Below are positions 57,011-64,000 of a DNA stretch of 64,000 nt, piece after piece. Origin of the DNA: Dermacentor variabilis (lineage: Eukaryota; Arthropoda; Arachnida; Ixodida; Ixodidae); the NCBI RefSeq assembly GCF_050947875.1, contig NC_134573.1, positions 53,494,115-53,558,114 on the forward strand, read 5' to 3'. A model generated the notes under the pieces. That model was not told the origin of the DNA. It searched no databases and worked only from the letters and a program-made list of their open reading frames with translations. The first letter of the stretch is position 1. The number at the start of each line of letters is the position of its first letter. The translations under genes and the position numbers were made by a program.

Positions 57011-60000
57011 ACCAGACGGGTACGGGTCGAAGGATAATAATGCTGCTTTTCTTTTTTCCGTGCTATGCTTGCATTTTAACGGAAATGAGGGAACTCAAGC
57101 CTAGTAGTTTAATGCCACTATTTGTGTCATAGTGATCGGAAACAGCATGGTTGAAGCACAACTAATAGGTGGCAAAGCAAAACAAAAAATATGTTTTCTG
57201 CAGTTTGGCACGCTTTCACACATTCCTAATGACAACTGTGAAACAGATTATCACTTTAGTTAGGCCTAATTTATTCAAGAAACACAAACCTTCGCAAGGT
57301 GCATGTTTGTGCCATACATTTGTGTGTAATACATTTGAAGCATGCCACTGATGTCCCCTGAGCGGGATTGTGACTACTCACGCCATGAGTCTCCAGAAGG
57401 AAAAGCCGAGCGCAGCCCTTCCTGGCTCTCCGAATAAATAGGCTCTTCGTAGCGCCCAGGTAGCTCAATAACTGCTTAGCCTGCTGACCACGAACCCCAT
57501 CTCCATAACTGCCTTCGTGCAGTTAGAAAGGCCACCATTTACACAGAACAAACGTAGCAGCGTGGATCCGTATAGGGAGTATCATTAAGATAAAATCTTA
57601 CGCTCGTCCGTAGCAAAGCACACCAATATTTAGCATGGGCAAACACAGTGAGTGCCGGTGGAGAAGCACATGTGTATAGCGCCATTCGCTGTGCGTACTT
57701 CGCGGGTTCGTTCAATAGGCCCCCCTTGCAAATTGGCAGCACACAAACAAAAATCTATTACTGCGTATCGGCCAAGCGCTGATGAGAAACGTAGCAGACA
57801 CCTCGCTGCATTATGTGGAATGAAATAACACAGAAGAGGGGCAACACCAAGCCTTGTTGAATGCCTTGCGTCTTTATTTTCCCTACTCAGTCAACTAAGT
57901 GTGTATTAGAGGCCGAATTCGCGAAGCTTTTCGATATTGAGGCCTGCTTGCCCTTGGCCGTCTGCCCTCGTTAATAATTTGTCCGACAACCTGATCGGCT
58001 GACATCTTTTATTATGAACAGTTCTAGCTAGGAATATTGTTGTTTGTGTGCACGCAGCTGGGCTCTGGAGCCCACATGTTCACAATTATATCACGAATCA
58101 ATTCACATATTCACAATTCCATCGCGTATCAATTGCCCGCAACAGCAAATATAAGGTAATGATTTTTTTTTTCGGGTACGACCTCTGACCACTAGCTCTG
58201 ACTAGAAATCGCAAAATCACTCGAATCACAAACTCGCCTTTTGCTTGGCCAGTATAGCAGCTCAATGTTTCGGATGACGGAAAACAATTCCTAGCCAGCA
58301 GCAAATAGGGGAAAAAATACGTATACACACTAGGGTAAATAACTTGCTAAAAAATGTTGGGTGTGTGGTAGTGCCACTGTGCCGATGACGAAAAGCACGG
58401 CGCAAAAGAACACCTTGATGGCGCGTGTGCCGCGGGCAATAAACCACTTCGTGGCGACCGTTCGACGAGCCACGTCATTTTTTGCGCGTTGCCAACCTAG
58501 ATATCATTCGAACACTAAACCTTCTGAACAGAATAATCCTTCACAGGAAAATTCCGGATCACGCACTTTCATCCGCGAAGCTGAAAGCCGAAGCAGGTAC
58601 CAACTCTCCCTTAACTGTTCGTACAAATTTGTTGTTCCAGTACATGATGCTTTGTATCATGAATAAAGGACATTAAATTAAAAAAAAGTGAAGCTCCAGC
58701 CGCAATGCTACGGACAGGAAATCACATATCACTACGGTGCGAGAAGAATAAGCGGACCCTAGAAGCTAATAAATAGACAGTAAAATAGACAGATAAATAG
58801 ACAGTAAAAGCTTCAGGCTAATCAAGAAAGCTTTATGACGGTGTCCACTGATAGGAGTTCTGGCGTTGCCGTCATTCTCTAAAAGAGCTACCATTCTAAA
58901 GTTTAGCATCCTTGCTGTGCTAGAACACAACCAATCATATTGCCTTGCAAACTTACACGGAGGTGCAAGTCACTTTCAGATTTGTTAGTACTGTCTTCCA
59001 CAGCTTAACTCCAACTTATAGGTCTTCATTCGCGTTGTCTTTCGTGTCCTTAAAGTGTACGTTTTTTGGAGTAATGGACAAAAGTAACCGAAAAGAAATA
59101 CCGAGATTTGTGCATTGAACTTCTCCCAGTCAGCATCAATTGCCGCAAGCCATTTTTGTGTAAGAAGTTTATACAGTGACAGACAGTCTTTGCACGCCGT
59201 CCTTATCTTATCATTCCTCTGCTGGGATGAAGCCCTGCAGGCAACGAACGGAAGTCTTATCTCCGAGAATCGACTATTCTGCGGATGGATATAAAACATC
59301 AAAGCTTGGCGAACCTAAGCGCTCCTAGCTACGGTGCTTATGCTGCCCCAAAGAACAAATCCTTATCAACTCTTCAACAGGCATTTCGAAGGAAACGTTT
59401 ATAAGTAAATGGCTATGCCTTTTCCGGCTTATATTTACCCGAAACAATAATTGTCATGTATCTTTTGAGCATTTGCTTTATTTATCGTTGTGAAAGAGGG
59501 CACTGCGAATAATTCGAAATTTCTTCTCAGCACGCAGCAATAATTGTTTTACAGTTAAGCAGAAAACATGCTTACCTAAGAGTTGGTACGGTAATGTCGC
59601 TCAAGGAGAAGGGATAGCGAGTATGGTATTCACAACGGTGAGTGTCCGGAGACCAGCTATCTTATTGAAAGAAAAGCCATTCGTTCTCTTTCTCTTACAT
59701 TTACTTGTGTTGGAAGCGGGAGCAGCACGTGTCTGGCTTTCCTCTCAGGTTGCAAATGATGGAAGTTTAAAGCTGTCTTCTAGATATCTGCTACACAAAT
59801 GCTAGACAAATGCAGGAAGTTTAAATAATGCAAGACTTCGAAGGAGAATTTGATATTCATAACAGGAAGCTTTACTTATTTCCAACATCAGCTACCACTA
59901 CAGCACCCACGGTACCGTGTGAACGTAAGCTGAGAGGGCGAGTGATAACTGCACTTAAGAAGTGCGAGCACATGCAGCGGATCATAAGAGAGAAGCCGGA

Positions 60001-60340
60001 TAAACGAAGGCATTCGGAATGCTTAAAAGAATGAATATAACATTATGGGGAACAATATTTTACAGTGACGGAGATTGATATACAGCATCTCCACCAAACA
60101 TTTTGGCAGAAAAATTTTATTTACAACTACTTACGGTGTGTTAGCAGACAGATGGGCAAAGCAGAAACAAAAATTGCATTGTTGTGCAGTGCAGCTCCCC
60201 TCTATTTTATGCTCATCTGACGGAAACATCTAGACGTCTATGCCATATTCGGCCCCGTTACAATATACAGGTTGCCCCATGTAACTTCTGTTAAATGCAG
60301 AAATATGTGAGCACCGCTTAGTCTGAAAGAACTAAGGTAA
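57011..60340. other. Shared spacer, unit 2
   Basis: Counterpart of 24781-25489, 28098-30470 and 36795-37040, joined without the family C and gypsy insertions. The family C empty site is at about 57729 (ccttgcaaattgg); the gypsy empty site is at about 60090 (acagcatctccaccaaac). A 68-codon frame at 59828-60034 (MQDFEGEFDIHNRKLYLF) opens with ATG; its unit 1 counterpart at about 30189 is broken by a one-base change. I do not recognise it. Confidence 0.55.
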
Positions 60341-60870
60341 CGTCGTTTTTAAACCCCGCAGAGGCGTCTGCGGCAGCAGGCGTTTGGTGTGTTGCGGCAC
60401 CACGTACCCGAGCACACGAGGGTTGGACCCTCCCGCGTGTAGCCGTGCGCGTCTTAGCCGTGTCCGGGGAAAGTGGAATCCTGGGGGTTGAGCCAATGCC
60501 GGGAGCTTGTACCTTTAAGGCCCCCCGGCTGAGGCAACACACCTCTTTGGCATCTGCTTCGCGTAGACGGCACCCCCAGACTGACCCAACCGGGGGAAAT
60601 CGAGAGTTGCCTTTCTTGTCTCTCTCTCCCTCCAGCCTTCGTTTTTCTCTCACTTTTCATTTTGCTGTATTCTCCTAGCTTCCCCTTCTAATTTTTTCAG
60701 ACAGAAAGGGTTATTCTTGGGTGAATAGCCAACCTAGGTTATTTCATATTTGGTTATAGCGATTACGTACAGCTGGCGCTTGCAGGACCTGTTTTCACAG
60801 TCCCTGTAGCGTCCCCTTGAAGGTCTCCACGCCGGGTGGCTGGCGTTATTGCCGAAAATTACATTATTCT

Positions 60871-62088
60871 ATGGTAAGCTCTTTCCCTCCCCTCCCAGAT
60901 CGCCCTAAGAAAAGAGGGCTCACCGAAGATGTATTCCATTTCTTGGGACGTCAAAGACCCAACTTACCACGATTTCACGTCATTAAATCCGAAAAATCAG
61001 ATAAACAAGTACGCACAATCTCCTCATTTCTACTTTCAAAGTTTTTAACTGATGTCCTTGGTCCAGGTTACAAGGCATCAAGGATGGCAAGTGGTGATCT
61101 CCTTTTAGAACTGCATGATTAGAAACAACATAAAAATTGCCCAGTATAGGGTCATTTGGGGATGTTCCCGTGACAGTAACTCCACACCCTACTCTAAACA
61201 CCACCCGCGGCATTGTCTCGGATGATGACTTGCTGCAGGTGACATAGCATGAGCTCTTGGACGGCTTCAGTGAGCAGAATGTTGTAAGTGGCAGAAAGTC
61301 AAGAGAATTAGGCTGAGGCGGGATGGTAAAGAAACTGCGACGAAACACCTAATACTCACATTCGGCTCAAGTATTCAGCGCGAGTCTGTAGAGGCCGGGT
61401 ACATCAAGCTCCGTGTTAGACCACATGTGTGAAATCCCCTCAGATGCTTCAAATGATAACGCTTTGGCCACAGCTCGCAGAGCTGCGGACGCCACCAAAC
61501 ATGTGCGAAGTGCAGTGCCCATGAACACACGTCCGAAGCTTACGAGAACTCTTTGCATTGTGTAAACTTTCATGGAGGGCACGCCGCGTACTCACGGTCG
61601 TGCCCATCTTGGAAAAAAGAAAAAGAAATCGTCATAATCAAAGTGAAAGAAAATATATCGTTCAAGAAGGTACGGAGGCGGGTGTCATACCTGCCTAGGA
61701 GCAGCTTTGCCGAAGTGGCGCGTCCGGCGGTAGCGCCACAACGGCCTCCGGCGGCTGTCCGACCCACACGCGGTGAGGCGGCAGTGACGCCATCCGCACC
61801 CTCCCAGCGGCTGCAGCCAGCGCTGCTACACCAACCCAGCAGACAGGGCCATCTACCTCTGTGCAGGTGGCCTCAAAAATCTCGTCCAACGTGCCGAGGC
61901 CTTCACGTCAAAGAAAGCGCTCGGGAGGGCATGTGTCCAGCGTCTCGCAAGATGCGATGGACACAACGACGAGCCAGACGGCGCCACCAGCGCCTAAGGT
62001 GCGACGAGCATCTTTCCACCCTTCTAGAAAAGACAAAATTCCCGTCACGTGCCTTGCAAAGGCCCGTGAGCTAATCCTTATCTCTTAA
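60871..62088 (+). pseudogene. Family A ORF1 (gag-like), copy 3
   Basis: Starts at ATG 60871 (MVSSFPPLPDRPK). The first 84 codons are open and end ASGDLLLELHD. Then, over shifts and stops, come FGDVPVTVTPHPTLNTT, DDDLLQVT, a TKHLILTFG block, and at 61430-61610 a run of Cys/His text (LRCFK, HTCAKCSAHEH, LHCVN, GGHAAYSRSC) equivalent to three zinc knuckles. The tail has SYLPRSSFAEVARPAV and RKRSGGHVSSVSQDAMD. Protein of this type coats the element RNA. At least four lesions are present. Confidence 0.8.
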
Positions 62089-62116
62089 ACACACAGCATC
62101 CAACACATTTACTATA

Positions 62117-64000
62117 GTGGAGACACAAATACTACAATGGAACGTTAGAGGTCTTCTTCAAACTCTTGACGACATTAGAGAACTAATACACAAACAAAAC
62201 CCCAAGTTGCTGTGTGTACAAGAGACACATCTCGAACCTGCCAACTCAAATTTTCTTCGTAACTACACCATCTTCCGAAAAGACCGTGACGAGGCACATG
62301 CCTCTTGAAGTCTAGCAATAGTAGTCGACAAGGCGGTTGCTTGCCGACACGTCGCTCTTCAGACACCCCTCGAGGCAGTGTCACTTCGGGCCATTTTGTT
62401 TATAAGTTTGTCACTCCAGGTACCATTTATATACCCCCAATGCATCATCTCGAAAAGACAGTCTTTTATAATCTCATTGACCAGCTTCCCGAGCCTTATA
62501 TACCCGTGGGAGATTTTAATCCTCATAACATGATGTGGGGAGACTCACGATGCGGCTATAGAGGTGGACTCATTGAAAATTTTATTTTAACCTCCGGTGC
62601 GTGCCTCGTTAATCAGAAAGAACCAACATATTATAAGCCACATCACAAATCGTACTCATCATTAGACCTTGCGATCGGCTCCGTTTCCATTTTTCCCAGT
62701 CTAGGAGGGTATGTAATTAAAAACCCATTCGGAAGTGATCACTTCCCAGTAACGCTGAACTTCGTAAACAAACATGACTTGCATCCACATTTCCCCCGCT
62801 AGAAACTGGCGTCAGCTGACTGGGAACGTTTTAGTCAATCCACCCACATATCACGCGATTTTATAGATAATTTTACTATAGATCTTGCTGTGTCCTACTA
62901 GACCGATTGTATCTTTGACGCTTCTGAAAAGTTCATTTTCCAAACAAGAGGCACCTCATCCAAAAGACGGGTCCCCTGGGGGAATGATAATTCTAGAGAG
63001 GCTCGGAAGAGACAAACTAAAGCCTGTACAAACTACGGGAACGTCCTACGGCAGAGAGAGAGAGAGAGAGAGCAAAATCTAATGGAGTTTAAGCAGGTTA
63101 TATCACAGGGAAGAACGACGCGACGACAGGAAAATAGTACAAGCTGGCAGAAGTTCCTTCTCTCAATTATCAATTCGTATACACAAGAAACTAAAGTTGA
63201 ACCTATAGAAAAATAAACAAAGTGAAATAAAAGAAAGTGAAAGTAAGAAAGTGAAACTAAAATAAAGCTGAAAAGGCTACATGGACCAGAAATTCATCCG
63301 TTGCCCCTAGTGGACGGTGAAACGAACCGCTTGGAAGACCAAGCTAACGGCAGTGGCGAATATTTCCAGCGTGTTTCTAGTACTGATCATTATCCCAAGG
63401 CTTTCCTAAAACAGCAGAACGCAAGGCTACCGACCACAAATGCAGACAGAACGAACCCTTCAACGCTTTTAACATTGCCGAGTTGAGAGCCTCCCTGACT
63501 GCATGTCATAGCTCTGCACCTGCGCCCGATAGGATCAAGTACGACATGATTAAACATCTCCCCAGCGATATTCAAATTGCCCTGCTAGAGCTTTTCAACG
63601 CTACATAGGTTGCGGGATACCTCCGTACCGCATGGAAAGAAGCCCTCGTCATTCCGATTCCGAAACAGGGCAAAGACCCGACCTTAGTAACAAGTTACCG
63701 CCCAATTGCCCTCACAAGTTGTATACGCAATGTTTTTGAAAAAAATGATAAACCGTTGACTTTTACACTTCCTTTAACTAAATAAATTTCTTCGTCCATA
63801 TCAGTGTGGTTTTAGGGTAGGCCGATCTACAGCCGACCATTTAGTGCGCATCGAAGCAAACATTTGTGACGCCTTCGTGCATAAACAATCATTCTTATCC
63901 GTGTTTCTCGACATTGAAAAGGCGTACGATACAACTTGGCGCTACGAAATCCTGCGTGACCAATCGACGTTGGGCATCCGCGAAACTATGTTGAATATTA
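62117..64000 (+). pseudogene. Family A ORF2, copy 3: endonuclease and reverse transcriptase, incomplete at window edge
   Basis: The endonuclease reads QWNVRGLLQTLDDI and VQETHLEPANSNF, then stops at 62306 (tga). It resumes in frame 62410-62802 with VGDFNPHNMMWG and GSDHFPVTLNF. The linker has PLVDGETNRLEDQANGSGEYF (63303 on). After a shift near 63480 the polymerase gives APDRIKYDMIKHLP, WKEALVIPIPKQGKDP, SYRPIALTSC, YQCGFRVGRSTADHL and LSVFLDIEKAYDTTW, which includes the first catalytic Asp. The YADD box and anything after it lie beyond 64000. At least three stops or shifts make it a pseudogene. Confidence 0.87.
63053..63072. repeat. (GA)n microsatellite in family A linker
   Basis: A run of about ten GA units, expanded relative to copy 2 (39727-39738) and copy 1 (988-995). 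Shows replication slippage after duplication. Confidence 0.85.

Larger units (their letters stand above)
38750..62071 (+). repeat. Tandem segmental repeat, unit 2
   Basis: A direct repeat of unit 1. It lacks the five large unit 1 insertions and has its own: the THAP transposon 40255-44298, about 745 bases at 50555-51300, and non-homologous sequence at 52525-55227. It therefore supplies empty target sites for unit 1 insertions, and unit 1 does the same for it. Confidence 0.93.
60345..64000 (+). mobile_element. I-like retrotransposon, family A, copy 3 (longest, runs off the window)
   Basis: It has the 5' UTR (gcagaggcgtctgcggcagc, 60357 on), ORF1 (60871-62088), ORF2 endonuclease (62117-62802) and, unlike copies 1 and 2, the linker and reverse transcriptase up to the window edge. 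It has no SINE and no foreign switch. The element is thus of ordinary two-ORF architecture, with ORF1 and ORF2 separated by about 30 bases. Decay is heavy in all parts. Confidence 0.88.
62072..64000 (+). repeat. Tandem segmental repeat, start of unit 3
   Basis: Identical layout to the starts of units 1 and 2 for about 1.2 kb. At about 63285 it departs from them by continuing along family A into the polymerase. It may be the right-hand edge of the array. Confidence 0.85.

Overview
The window looks like non-coding, repeat-rich nuclear DNA of a tick (Ixodida, most likely a hard tick). I infer this from two tRNA-headed SINE families whose text I recognise from tick genomes, from the I/CR1/RTE-type retrotransposons, from metazoan-type DNA transposons (PIF/Harbinger, a THAP-domain P-like element), and from one animal gene exon with its intron acceptor. 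Nothing suggests bacterial, viral or plasmid DNA. Almost every open frame belongs to a mobile element or its remains. The only host coding sequence I can name is the last exon of a phosphotriesterase-related protein (PTER), present twice.

The main structure is a direct tandem repeat of a large segment: unit 1 (1-38749), unit 2 (38750-62071) and the start of unit 3 (62072 to the end). Once unit-specific insertions are subtracted, both complete units come down to a core of roughly 17-18 kb. Each unit begins and ends in the same degenerate I-like retrotransposon (family A, plus strand). Unit 3 runs on into the reverse transcriptase, whereas units 1 and 2 share a switch at about 1.2 kb into other sequence followed by a SINE. 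This suggests the array grew by unequal exchange between retrotransposon copies.

Unit 1, left to right: family A endonuclease remnant, SINE, spacer, a 6.9-kb insertion with a Harbinger transposase (3661-10607), spacer with two tRNA-type SINEs, the PTER exon (14028-14162), a CR1-like remnant, a CR1/Rex-like remnant split by a full-length I-like element (family B, 18100-23454, 12-bp target duplication), a 5'-truncated I-like element (family C, 25490-28097), spacer, a deleted Ty3/gypsy element (30471-36794) that carries a nested CR1 element (31868-34336), and family A again from about 37050.

Unit 2 repeats this layout without those insertions but has its own. These are a 4.0-kb THAP-domain transposon with tandemly repeated inverted ends (40255-44298), itself hit by an I-like fragment; a 0.75-kb insertion near 50.6 kb; and a replaced stretch at 52.5-54.5 kb. 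At the Harbinger position unit 2 holds a bare CTGCTG, which is what clean excision would leave.

Because the units serve as empty-site controls for one another, most insertions can be bounded to the base and ordered in time: duplication first, then gypsy (its LTRs differ by about 8 percent by hand count), then the CR1 inside it. No operons, rRNA genes, functional tRNA genes or CRISPR arrays are present.
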